A stretch of DNA of 7,604 bases from Comamonadaceae bacterium (lineage in GTDB: Bacteria; Pseudomonadota; Gammaproteobacteria; Burkholderiales; Burkholderiaceae_C): positions 1 through 7,604 of the forward strand of contig CANGOY010000082.1 in NCBI GenBank assembly GCA_947455585.1, read 5' to 3'. The notes beneath the pieces were generated by a model. It was given only the letters and a program-made list of their open reading frames with translations, did not search any database and had not been told where the DNA came from. Positions 1 through 6,192 of this stretch are shown here, one piece after another (position 1 is the stretch's first letter; each line of letters starts with the position of its first letter). The position numbers were made by a program, and so were the translations under genes.

Positions 1-873
1 CTCAACATCATGGCGTGTATGCAGATGGGTGGCTGCTCGGTGCTGATCCCTAATCCGCGCGATTTGCCTGCAGTATTCAAAGAGCTGACCAAGCACCGTT
101 TCCATGTGTTTCCAGCGGTCAACACCTTGTTCAATGCCTTGGCCAACCACGCTGATTTCAACAAGGTGGATTGGTCGCACTTGGTGGTGTCTGTGGGGGG
201 CGGCATGGCTGTGCAAGGACCTGTGGCCAAGCTGTGGCTTGAGAAAACAGGTTGTTCCATTTGCGAGGCTTATGGTTTATCTGAAACCAGCCCAGCCGCC
301 AGTGGCAACCCCGTGACCAACAAAGCTTTCAATGGGTCGATTGGCGTGCCGTTGCCCAGCACGGACATGAAAATTGTCGACGCTGATGACAACGAAGTTC
401 CCATCGGCACGCCTGGTGAAATTGCCATTCGCGGGCCGCAAGTCATGGCCGGTTACTGGCAACGCCCCGACGAAACCGCACGCGTGATGACGGCCGATGG
501 TTTTTTCAAATCAGGCGATGTGGGTGTGATGGACGAGCGCGGTTACTTCCGTATCGTGGACCGCAAGAAGGACATGATTTTGGTCAGTGGCTTCAACGTT
601 TACCCCAACGAGGTCGAAGAGGTCGTCGCGGGCATGCCCGGTGTCATGGAGTGTGCGGTGATTGGCATTCCCGATGAGCGCTCAGGTGAAGCCGTCAAGT
701 TGGTGGTGGTCAAAAAAGACCCCGCGCTCACGGAAGCTCAATTGCTTGAGCACTGCCGTCACAACCTGACCGGTTACAAAATGCCTCGCGTGGTGGAGTT
801 CCGCACGGAGCTCCCCAAGACGCCCGTTGGCAAAGTGTTGCGCCGCGAATTGCGCGAACAAAAAACTGCATGA
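1..873 (+). CDS. fadD: Long-chain-fatty-acid--CoA ligase FadD, C-terminal part (5' end outside window)
   Basis: This enzyme activates long-chain fatty acids to acyl-CoA through an acyl-adenylate, feeding beta-oxidation; it usually acts at the inner membrane. The reading frame is open from base 1, so the ATG at 10 is internal and the N-terminal part, with the P-loop-like AMP motif, lies upstream of the window. Counting from the first codon, the 290 visible residues contain the adenylation motif YGLSETSP (about 90-97), the GEIAIRGPQVMAGYW block (about 139-153), the SGD motif (171-173) and the hinge/fatty-acyl signature from RIVDRKKD through GFNVYPNE (about 184-204). The catalytic lysine sits in PVGKVLRREL (K278). 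The sequence from the NPRD motif to the C-terminus follows E. coli FadD closely as I remember it, which favours FadD over other acyl-CoA ligases. Its stop overlaps the mtnN start (ATGA), suggesting co-transcription. Confidence 0.93.
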   Translation, partial: LNIMACMQMGGCSVLIPNPRDLPAVFKELTKHRFHVFPAVNTLFNALANHADFNKVDWSHLVVSVGGGMAVQGPVAKLWLEKTGCSICEAYGLSETSPAASGNPVTNKAFNGSIGVPLPSTDMKIVDADDNEVPIGTPGEIAIRGPQVMAGYWQRPDETARVMTADGFFKSGDVGVMDERGYFRIVDRKKDMILVSGFNVYPNEVEEVVAGMPGVMECAVIGIPDERSGEAVKLVVVKKDPALTEAQLLEHCRHNLTGYKMPRVVEFRTELPKTPVGKVLRRELREQKTA

Positions 874-1628
874 GTCGCATGGCGCTCGTGAGCGCCATGC
901 ACGAAGAGCTGGCCGCAGTGCTAGCGCGCATGCCCGACGAGCAAAAAACTGTGGTGGCCGGCCGCGAATTTTGGATTGGGCATTGGCATGGCCACGAGGT
1001 GGTGGCCGTGCTGTCGCGCATCGGCAAGGTGGCCGCAGCCACCACGGCCACTGCCTTGATTGAACGTTTTGGTGTGAGCCGCATCGTCTTTACAGGTGTT
1101 GCGGGCGGCTTAGCGCATCATGTAAATGTGGGCGATGTGGTGGTAGCCCGAGAGTTCATTCAGCATGACATGGACGCCTCCCCATTGTTCCCGCGCCACG
1201 AGGTGCCCTTGACGGGCATGACTCGCTTTTCAGCAGACACCGCGTTGAGCAATGCCTTGGCTGCCGCTGCGCCACTGGCCATGCAAGACATGCTGGCCAC
1301 GTTGCCTCAAAGTGAGTGGCTCAATTTAGATTTATCCAAGGCCCAAGTGCATCAGGGCTTGATCGCCAGTGGCGATCGCTTTGTGTCGCAAAACACCGAG
1401 AGCCAAGCTTTGCAGCGCGACCTGCCCGATGCCTTGGCGGTGGAGATGGAGTGCGCTGCCATGGCGCAGGTGTGCCACGACTATGGCGTGCCTTTGGCGG
1501 CGGTGCGCACCATTTCAGACCGCGCCGACGATGCGGCGCATGTCGACTTTCCCCGCTTCATTCAAAGCATTGCCAGTCGTTACAGCGTGGCGGTGCTAGA
1601 CCGTTTGCTGTCAGCGTTGCCAGCTTGA
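870..1628 (+). CDS. mtnN: 5'-methylthioadenosine/S-adenosylhomocysteine nucleosidase (MTAN)
   Basis: MTAN hydrolyses the glycosidic bond of methylthioadenosine and S-adenosylhomocysteine, releasing adenine and a thioribose or ribosyl-homocysteine product. It recycles by-products of polyamine synthesis and methylation and feeds the Pfs/LuxS route where LuxS exists. Residues expected for catalysis are visible: E13 in SAMHEEL (E12 of the E. coli enzyme), E194 in VEMEC (E174) and D217 in ISDRAD (D197). The family blocks TGVAGGL (75-81), VGDVVVAREFIQHD (87-100) and GLIASGDRF (163-171) are present. At 252 residues it is about 20 longer than E. coli MTAN, mostly in the middle region around residues 100-160. 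The ATG at 870 overlaps the fadD stop; the ATG at 879 (MALVSAMHEEL) aligns better with the usual family start and is a real alternative. Neither has a strong ribosome binding site, so translational coupling to fadD is likely. Confidence 0.92.
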   Translation: MSRMALVSAMHEELAAVLARMPDEQKTVVAGREFWIGHWHGHEVVAVLSRIGKVAAATTATALIERFGVSRIVFTGVAGGLAHHVNVGDVVVAREFIQHDMDASPLFPRHEVPLTGMTRFSADTALSNALAAAAPLAMQDMLATLPQSEWLNLDLSKAQVHQGLIASGDRFVSQNTESQALQRDLPDALAVEMECAAMAQVCHDYGVPLAAVRTISDRADDAAHVDFPRFIQSIASRYSVAVLDRLLSALPA

Positions 1629-2615
1629 TTACTTGAGCCAGCCGCGTTTGCGGAAATACCACATGGGCACCAAGGCGCTGGCAATCATCAAGGCCAAGGC
1701 GTAGGGGTAGCCCCAAGCTTTGTCTAGCTCGGGCATGAATTGAAAGTTCATGCCGTAAATGCTGGCAATCAACGTAGGTGGCAGTAAAGCCACGCTGGCC
1801 ACAGAGAAGATTTTGATGATCTTGTTCTGGTTGATGTTGATGAAACCCACGGTGGCGTCCATTAAGTAGTTGATTTTGTCGAACAAGAAGGCTGTGTGGT
1901 TGTCCAGCGACTCGATGTCGCGCAAGATTTGCCGGGCTTCTTCAAATTGGTCGGCGTTGAGCATGCGCGAGCGCATCATGAAGCTCACCGCGCGGCGGGT
2001 GTCCATCACGTTGCGGCGGATGCGCCCGTTCAAGTCTTCCTGGCGGGCAATCGCGCCCAGCACTTCACCGGCCAAAACGTCGGTCACGTCTTCAGACAAC
2101 ACCAACTTGCCAGCTTTTTCCAGTTGGTCGTAAATACCTTCGAGCGTGTCGGCTGAATATTCAGCATCGGCATCAAACAGCTTGAGTAACACGTCTTTGT
2201 CGTCTTCAATCAAGCCAGGTGCGCGGCGGGCGCGCATGCGCAATAAGCGGAACACGGGCACGTCTTCGTCGTGGATGGAGAACAACACGCCTCGGCTACG
2301 CAGTGAGGCGTTGTTTTGGTTCAAGATAAATGCCACACGGACGGTGCGCGGCTCATCTTCGTCGGCAATCAAAAAGTCGCTACGGATGTGGAGCTCGCCG
2401 TTGTCTTCTTCGTAGAAGCGGGCGGATTCTTCAATGTCTTCATCCATCGCATCTTCAGGGATGGAGAGACCGTAGTACTGCTTGATCCAGCGTTTTTCCT
2501 CAAGCGTAGGTGCTTCGAGGTCAACCCAGATGGGTTGGAATTTGGAGAGTTCTTCCAGCGATTCGATCTCTTCTTGAAAGAGTCGACCGTTGGCCAGCGT
2601 GAAGATATTGAGCAT
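1629..2615 (-). CDS. corA: CorA-type magnesium/divalent cation transporter
   Basis: CorA is a homopentameric inner-membrane channel for Mg2+ (also Co2+ and Ni2+), gated by cytoplasmic metal binding. The 328-residue protein has the normal architecture. An acidic cytoplasmic N-terminal domain (about 1-200) is followed by a long stalk helix (about 200-268). TM1 (about 269-287) ends in the diagnostic YGMNF motif, with GMN at 288-290. A periplasmic loop with MPEL (294-297) leads to TM2 (about 303-321), and the protein ends in a basic tail, RKRGWLK. The ATG at 2615 is preceded on the minus strand by AAGGA (complement of 2621-2625), a good ribosome binding site at normal spacing. The gene reads against its neighbours and its stop codon directly abuts that of mtnN. 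It stands alone, with its promoter region in the 278-base gap before hpf, where an inverted repeat would fall in or near its leader. Confidence 0.95.
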   Translation of the reverse strand: MLNIFTLANGRLFQEEIESLEELSKFQPIWVDLEAPTLEEKRWIKQYYGLSIPEDAMDEDIEESARFYEEDNGELHIRSDFLIADEDEPRTVRVAFILNQNNASLRSRGVLFSIHDEDVPVFRLLRMRARRAPGLIEDDKDVLLKLFDADAEYSADTLEGIYDQLEKAGKLVLSEDVTDVLAGEVLGAIARQEDLNGRIRRNVMDTRRAVSFMMRSRMLNADQFEEARQILRDIESLDNHTAFLFDKINYLMDATVGFININQNKIIKIFSVASVALLPPTLIASIYGMNFQFMPELDKAWGYPYALALMIASALVPMWYFRKRGWLK

Positions 2616-2620
2616 GGCAG

Positions 2621-2625
2621 TCCTT
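2621..2625 (-). promoter_or_regulatory. Ribosome binding site of corA
   Basis: The complement reads AAGGA five bases before the corA ATG. It supports the start at 2615 over the overlapping frame that begins slightly further upstream. Confidence 0.6.
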
Positions 2626-2661
2626 GCGCGTGGGACACAGAAATTCGAAGGGCGAAAATAC

Positions 2662-2712
2662 AGCTTTCGAATTCGCGTGGCGCTTGAGGGTGCCTGATGC
2701 GATTCGAAAGCT
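2662..2712. repeat. Imperfect inverted repeat between corA and hpf
   Basis: The left arm AGCTTTCGAATTCGC (2662-2676) is the reverse complement of the right arm GCGATTCGAAAGCT (2699-2712) except for one extra T in the left arm. The unpaired loop is 22 bases (2677-2698). Each arm contains the palindrome TTCGAA, and a third TTCGAA lies at 2644-2649. There is no T-run on either side, so it does not look like an ordinary intrinsic terminator. It lies 47-97 bases upstream of the corA start and about 180 bases upstream of hpf. It could be a structured corA leader element or a regulator binding region; no known motif is recognised. Confidence 0.6.
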
Positions 2713-2726
2713 ACCGACTAGGGTAG
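2711..2726. repeat. Small dyad CTACC-N6-GGTAG
   Basis: CTACC (2711-2715) and GGTAG (2722-2726) form a 5-bp inverted repeat with a 6-base centre, partly overlapping the end of the larger inverted repeat. Its size and symmetry suit a dimeric transcription factor site, but a 5-bp dyad can occur by chance. TAGGG also occurs at 2719, 2789 and 2802 in the same gap. Confidence 0.3.
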
Positions 2727-2836
2727 GTTTCCAAGGAGATAGCTCCGCTGTTGAGGTGGGCAGATTATGGCATTGCCACGGTCTGGTCTAGGGGTTTTCC
2801 GTAGGGTGTTTTTGTGCGGTTTTTGAGTTCAACCCA

Positions 2837-2865
2837 TTGCCTTTTCAAAAAGACAGGCGCATAGT
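2837..2865 (+). promoter_or_regulatory. Possible sigma-70 promoter of hpf
   Basis: TTGCCT (2837-2842) and CATAGT (2860-2865) each match four of six consensus bases and are separated by 17 bases. Transcription would start near 2872 and give a leader of about 22 bases ending in a strong ribosome binding site. I saw no convincing sigma-54 (GG-N10-GC) element. Prediction by eye only. Confidence 0.35.
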
Positions 2866-2882
2866 GAAAGCGCTAACTCAAT

Positions 2883-2887
2883 GGAGG
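2883..2887 (+). promoter_or_regulatory. Ribosome binding site that fixes the hpf start
   Basis: GGAGG lies six bases before the ATG at 2894. This is the strongest Shine-Dalgarno sequence in the window, and it selects this start over the in-frame ATG at 2837, which would add 19 residues unlike the family. Confidence 0.8.
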
Positions 2888-2893
2888 TTTTTT

Positions 2894-3223
2894 ATGAACT
2901 TGACTATCAGTGGACACCATCTTGAAGTAACCCCAGCCTTGCGCACCTACGTGACCGGCAAGCTAGACCGAATCACCCGACATTTCGATCAAGTGGTGGA
3001 TGTGAAAGTGCTGCTTAGCATTGAGAACCAAACCGAGAAAGAACGTCGTCAAAAGGCGGAATGCAATATTCACGTCAAAGGCAACGACATGTTTGCCGAG
3101 AGTGCGCACGAAGACATGTACGCTGCGGTAGATGAATTGGTCGATAAACTGGACCGCCAAGTGGTCAAGCACAAAGACCGATTGCAAAACCATCACCATG
3201 ATAGCCCCAAGCGATTGATGTAA
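2894..3223 (+). CDS. hpf: Ribosome hibernation promoting factor (short HPF/RaiA family)
   Basis: HPF binds the 30S decoding region in slow or stationary growth, blocking mRNA and tRNA and favouring inactive 100S ribosome dimers. The 109-residue product starts MNLTISGHHLEVT and shows the family's beta-alpha-beta-beta-beta-alpha layout. The first helix is around 14-31, the central strands include AECNIHVKGND (56-66), and the last helix HEDMYAAVDELVDKLDRQVVKHKDR (72-96) is typical. It is slightly longer than E. coli HPF (95 residues) through a His-rich tail, and it lacks the C-terminal dimerisation domain of long HPF. In many proteobacteria hpf follows rpoN and precedes ptsN; ptsN is here but rpoN is not. 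An intrinsic terminator follows the stop codon, so hpf may be largely monocistronic. Confidence 0.93.
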   Translation: MNLTISGHHLEVTPALRTYVTGKLDRITRHFDQVVDVKVLLSIENQTEKERRQKAECNIHVKGNDMFAESAHEDMYAAVDELVDKLDRQVVKHKDRLQNHHHDSPKRLM

Positions 3224-3240
3224 CGCTCCGAAAGTTTCTC

Positions 3241-3272
3241 AAAACCGCCATATAACGGCGGTTTTGTCTTTT
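3241..3272 (+). terminator. Intrinsic terminator between hpf and ptsN
   Basis: AAAACCGCC (3241-3249) pairs perfectly with GGCGGTTTT (3257-3265) around a 7-base loop, and GTCTTTT follows to complete a T-rich tail. The A-run on the 5' side could let it work weakly in the other direction as well. It lies 17 bases after the hpf stop, so ptsN-hprK need either read-through or their own promoter. Confidence 0.88.
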
Positions 3273-3295
3273 CGGGGCTTGTTATTTTGGAGGTG

Positions 3296-3301
3296 CATAA
3301 T
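3296..3301 (+). promoter_or_regulatory. Possible -10 box for ptsN-hprK
   Basis: CATAAT matches five of six bases of the -10 consensus and lies just past the hpf terminator. No good -35 box is found 15-19 bases upstream. If active, transcription would start around 3308 and give a leader of only about six bases before the ptsN ATG. That would explain why no ribosome binding site is seen at proper spacing. Weak prediction. Confidence 0.3.
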
Positions 3302-3313
3302 CTGCGCTCAACC

Positions 3314-3778
3314 ATGAACCGCCTAGCCTCCATTCTTCCTCCGGCACAAATTCTTGTGCGCGTCGAGGTCACCAGTAAAAAGCGCGCCTTTGAAGAGGCG
3401 GGCTTGTTGTTTGAGGGCCTGCACGGTTTGAGTCGTGCCTTGGTGGCTGAAAGCTTGTTTGCGCGCGAGCGCTTGGGCTCGACGGGTTTGGGTCATGGCG
3501 TCGCAATTCCACATGGCCGAATCAAAGGCTTGAAGTCGCCTATGGCTGCCGTGTTCCAGCTGGACAAAGCCATTGGCTTTGACGCCCCAGACGAGCAGCC
3601 TGTGAGTTTGCTTATCTTTTTGCTGGTCCCAGAAGCCTCCACGCAAAAGCACCTCGAAATCTTGTCTGAAATCGCTGAGCTGCTCAGCGACACAGGCTTG
3701 CGCGAAAAAATCAAAACCTGTGATGACGCGGCGGAGCTCCACCGCATCATCTCTACTTGGAACGCGGTGCCGCTGTGA
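3314..3778 (+). CDS. ptsN: Nitrogen-PTS regulatory protein EIIA-Ntr (PtsN)
   Basis: PtsN is the terminal phospho-acceptor of the nitrogen-related phosphotransferase chain. It does not transport sugar but regulates potassium handling, nitrogen/carbon balance and other targets according to its phosphorylation state. The 154-residue protein is a single PTS EIIA type-2 domain. The phosphorylated histidine is H67 in HGVAIPHGR, and the second conserved histidine is H113 in QKHLEILSEIAELL. The ATG at 3314 (MNRLASILPP) is chosen because it fits the normal family start. A TTG at 3287 would add nine residues, and the GGAGG at 3289-3293 is too far from the ATG (about 20 bases) to serve it. The stop overlaps the hprK GTG start, so the two are probably translated together. 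Confidence 0.93.
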   Translation: MNRLASILPPAQILVRVEVTSKKRAFEEAGLLFEGLHGLSRALVAESLFARERLGSTGLGHGVAIPHGRIKGLKSPMAAVFQLDKAIGFDAPDEQPVSLLIFLLVPEASTQKHLEILSEIAELLSDTGLREKIKTCDDAAELHRIISTWNAVPL

Positions 3779-4722
3779 GGCCTTCCGTCATCAGCGCGGA
3801 TGTGCTGTTTGAAGCCTTTCGTGCCCGACTGCGTTGGGAGTGGATTGCCGGCCTAGGCGCTTCCGAGCGCCACTTTGACGAAGTGGCCGTGCGCAGCGCC
3901 CGCTCTGGCGCTGACTTGGTGGGCTACCTCAACTACATCCACCCGTACCGTGTGCAAGTGCTGGGTGAGCGTGAAGCCAATTACGTCAACAAAGCAACAC
4001 CTGAAGACAATGCTCGCCGCATTGCCCGCATCGTCACCTTAGAGCCACCCATGTTGGTGTTGGCTGATGGCCAGCAGCCCTCTGAAGCCTTGGTGGCCAT
4101 GTGCGAGCGCGCACAAATTCCCCTGTTTGCCACGCATGAATCGGCCGCGTTTGTCATTGATTTACTGCGCGCTTATTTGTCAAAGCACTTTGCTGACCGC
4201 ACCACCATGCACGGTGTGTTCATGGACATTTTGGGTCTGGGCGTGATGATTACCGGCGAGTCTGGCTTGGGCAAAAGCGAGCTGGGCTTGGAGCTGATTT
4301 CGCGTGGCAATGGCTTGGTGGCAGACGATGCGGTGGATTTGTACCGCATCAACCAAACCACCATCGAAGGCCGCTGCCCCGAACTGTTGCAAAACTTGCT
4401 GGAAGTGCGCGGCATTGGTTTGCTCGACATTCGCGCCATCTTTGGCGAAACAGCGGTGCGCCGCAAGATGCGCTTGAAGCTCATCGTGCATTTGGTGCGC
4501 AAAGAAACCCTAGAGCGCGACTATGAGCGCTTGCCCCACGAGCCCTTGACTCAAGACGTGTTGGGCGTGCCCGTGCGCAAAGTGGTGATTCAAGTGGTGG
4601 CCGGTCGCAACATTGCGGTGTTGGTGGAGGCCGCGGTGCGCAATTCGATTTTGCAGTTGCGCGGTGTGGACACTTACCAAGAATTTATTGCACGTCACCA
4701 GCGCGCCATGTCGCAGGGCTAA
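3775..4722 (+). CDS. hprK: HPr kinase/phosphorylase
   Basis: HprK phosphorylates, and with phosphate dephosphorylates, a regulatory serine of HPr, thereby controlling phosphate flow through the PTS. The 315-residue protein has an N-terminal HPr_Ser-P domain (about 1-130) and a C-terminal kinase domain. The kinase domain carries the P-loop GESGLGKS (161-168), a conserved histidine in MHGVFMDI (H146), the acidic pair in LVADDAVDL (D184-D185) and the family signature LEVRGIGLLDI (209-219). The GTG at 3775 is preferred because it yields MRPSVISADVLFE, as I recall for related proteins, and overlaps the ptsN stop as GTGA. A TTG at 3757 would add six residues without family support. No ptsH (HPr) or ptsI (EI) is in the window, so its substrate must be encoded elsewhere. 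Confidence 0.93.
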   Translation: MRPSVISADVLFEAFRARLRWEWIAGLGASERHFDEVAVRSARSGADLVGYLNYIHPYRVQVLGEREANYVNKATPEDNARRIARIVTLEPPMLVLADGQQPSEALVAMCERAQIPLFATHESAAFVIDLLRAYLSKHFADRTTMHGVFMDILGLGVMITGESGLGKSELGLELISRGNGLVADDAVDLYRINQTTIEGRCPELLQNLLEVRGIGLLDIRAIFGETAVRRKMRLKLIVHLVRKETLERDYERLPHEPLTQDVLGVPVRKVVIQVVAGRNIAVLVEAAVRNSILQLRGVDTYQEFIARHQRAMSQG

Positions 4723-4729
4723 GCGCTTG

Positions 4730-4753
4730 GGTGGGCGTGCAAACAGGCCCGCC
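4730..4753 (+). repeat. Hairpin after hprK without a T-run
   Basis: GGTGGGC (4730-4736) can pair with GCCCGCC (4747-4753), six G-C pairs plus one G-U, around a 10-base loop. It begins eight bases after the hprK stop. Without a T-run it is not a classical intrinsic terminator; it may stabilise the 3' end or be incidental in GC-rich sequence. Confidence 0.35.
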
Positions 4754-4755
4754 GC

Positions 4756-4761
4756 TACAAT
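4756..4761 (+). promoter_or_regulatory. Probable -10 box for the bamE-dapB-exbB-exbD operon
   Basis: TACAAT matches five of six bases of the -10 consensus. The expected -35 position (about 4732-4739) is G-rich and poor, so the promoter would be weak or need an activator. Transcription would start near 4768, giving a leader of about 36 bases before bamE. Confidence 0.4.
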
Positions 4762-4803
4762 GAACGCATCCTAGCCATAGCGCCTCATTCGGCCTTTCAC
4801 ACC

Positions 4804-5346
4804 ATGTTTGAATCCTGTCGAAATGCCCCAGAATTTTTGCGTCAGCAACGACGCTTTTTAGCCCTTGCTTGTGTCATCGCGGGCCTAGGGCTCACAGCGT
4901 GTTCGAGTAATCTGATTTACAAACCCGAGGTTGTGCAAGGTAACTTTGTCTCGCGCGAGCAAGTGCAAGCTTTGCGCGCTGGCATGCCCCGTCAAGCGGT
5001 GCGCGATGTGCTTGGCACCCCCTTGGTCACCAGCTTGTTCCATGCGGACCGTTGGGACTACGCCTTCACCATCCGCCGCCAAGGTGCAGAGCCCCAGCAG
5101 CGTCGCTTCAGCGTGTTTTTCAAAGGCGATGTGCTGGACCGTATTGAAGGCGACCCACTGCCCACCGAGGCAGAGTTTGCAGCCAAACTCGACAACCGTC
5201 GACCACCCACTAAGCTGCCAGAGCTCAAAGCTACCGAGGCTGAGTTGGCCAAGTTCCCAGCCAAGCCTGTGCCCGCAGCAGGCACAGCCCAGCCCGCAGC
5301 ACCTGCTGGTCCTGTTTCTTACCCACCGCTCGAAGCGGGTCGTTGA
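4804..5346 (+). CDS. bamE: Outer-membrane assembly lipoprotein BamE (SmpA/OmlA family)
   Basis: BamE is a lipoprotein subunit of the BAM complex, which folds and inserts beta-barrel proteins into the outer membrane. A basic N-terminus and hydrophobic stretch (about 15-29) lead to the lipobox LTAC, with the lipidated cysteine at C33. The next residues are serines, not aspartate, which favours outer-membrane sorting. The BamE fold follows, with YKPEVVQGNFVS (39-50), AGMPRQAVRDVLGTPL (59-74), WDYAF (84-88) and strands to about residue 118. At 180 residues it is much longer than E. coli BamE (113). The excess is a tail (119-180) whose second half is rich in proline and alanine. The signal sequence is compatible with the ATG at 4804, although the ribosome binding site is poor. 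dapB starts 22 bases downstream, so the two probably share a transcript. Confidence 0.92.
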   Translation: MFESCRNAPEFLRQQRRFLALACVIAGLGLTACSSNLIYKPEVVQGNFVSREQVQALRAGMPRQAVRDVLGTPLVTSLFHADRWDYAFTIRRQGAEPQQRRFSVFFKGDVLDRIEGDPLPTEAEFAAKLDNRRPPTKLPELKATEAELAKFPAKPVPAAGTAQPAAPAGPVSYPPLEAGR

Positions 5347-5368
5347 TTATTGAAAGCGCCGACACACC

Positions 5369-6187
5369 ATGGCTCAATCTCCTGATATTTTGAAAGTTGC
5401 CATCGCTGGCGCCAGCGGCCGTATGGGCCACATGCTGATTGAGGCTGTGCGCAACGACCCCGCTTGCCAACTGGCTGGCGCGTTGGATGTGCCTGCAAGC
5501 CCCGGCATTGGGAACGATGCGACTGGATTCCTGGGTCAAGCCAGCGGCGTGAACATTGAAGCCGATGTGCGCAAAGGTCTGCAAAACAGCCATGTGTTGA
5601 TTGATTTCACGCGTCCTGAAGGCACCTTGGCGCATTTGAAAATTTGCCGCGAGTTGGGCGTGAAGCTGGTCATTGGCACCACGGGCTTTACCGACGAGCA
5701 AAAAGCAGAAATTGCCGAAGCCGCCAAAGACATCGCCATCGTCATGGCCCCCAATATGAGCGTGGGCGTGAACGTGACTTTGAAGCTCTTGCAAATGGCC
5801 GCACAAGCCATGCCCACGGGCTACGACATTGAAATCATCGAAGCCCACCACCGCCACAAAGTGGATGCGCCTTCGGGCACCGCTTTGAAAATGGGCGAAG
5901 TGATTGCCGATGCCATTGGCCGCGACCTCAAAGACTGCGCCGTGTACGAGCGCTACGGCCACACCGGCGAGCGTGACCCATCGACCATCGGTTTCTCCAC
6001 CATCCGCGGCGGCGACATCGTGGGTGACCATACCGTGTTGTTCGCAGGTATTGGCGAGCGCATCGAAATCACGCACAAGTCCTCCAGTCGCGCTACTTAT
6101 GCGCAAGGCAGCTTGCGCGCAGCCAGCTTCTTGGCAGGCAAGAGCAAGGGCTTGTTCGACATGTTTGACGTGTTGAACCTGCGCTAA
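5369..6187 (+). CDS. dapB: 4-hydroxy-tetrahydrodipicolinate reductase
   Basis: DapB is a cytoplasmic NAD(P)H-dependent reductase that converts hydroxy-tetrahydrodipicolinate to tetrahydrodipicolinate. This step supplies meso-diaminopimelate for peptidoglycan, and lysine. The 272-residue protein has the N-terminal Rossmann motif GASGRMG (14-20), GTTG (103-106) and APNMSVGVN (127-135). The catalytic/substrate block is EAHHRHKVDAPSGTA (158-172), with the presumed acid H160 and K164 (E. coli H159 and K163). The length is normal and all key residues are present. The ATG at 5369 is preceded only by a weak GAAAG. It sits between bamE and exbB with short gaps (22 and 5 bases), consistent with an envelope-related operon. 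Confidence 0.96.
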   Translation: MAQSPDILKVAIAGASGRMGHMLIEAVRNDPACQLAGALDVPASPGIGNDATGFLGQASGVNIEADVRKGLQNSHVLIDFTRPEGTLAHLKICRELGVKLVIGTTGFTDEQKAEIAEAAKDIAIVMAPNMSVGVNVTLKLLQMAAQAMPTGYDIEIIEAHHRHKVDAPSGTALKMGEVIADAIGRDLKDCAVYERYGHTGERDPSTIGFSTIRGGDIVGDHTVLFAGIGERIEITHKSSSRATYAQGSLRAASFLAGKSKGLFDMFDVLNLR

Positions 6188-6192
6188 TTTTT

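Noticed and set aside
728..1084. Minus-strand frame of 118 codons over the fadD-mtnN junction
   Set aside because: It lies antisense to two well-supported overlapping genes, has no domain and no plausible ribosome binding site.
2316..2687. Plus-strand frame of 123 codons running antisense to corA into the intergenic gap
   Set aside because: Most of it mirrors the corA coding sequence; the translation has no recognisable family and the tail covers the inverted repeat region.
2760..2850. Sigma-54 promoter in front of hpf
   Set aside because: Given the link of this locus to rpoN, I looked for GG-N10-GC with flanking consensus and saw no convincing match.
2837..2893. N-terminal extension of hpf from the ATG at 2837
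   Set aside because: The extra 19 residues do not resemble the family and cross the proposed promoter, whereas the ATG at 2894 has a strong, well-spaced GGAGG.
5231..6106. Long open frame (291 codons) on the minus strand across bamE/dapB
   Set aside because: It is antisense to dapB, which has complete catalytic motifs. The translation is rich in His, Ala, Val and Gly as expected for the reverse strand of GC-rich coding DNA, and shows no recognisable domain.
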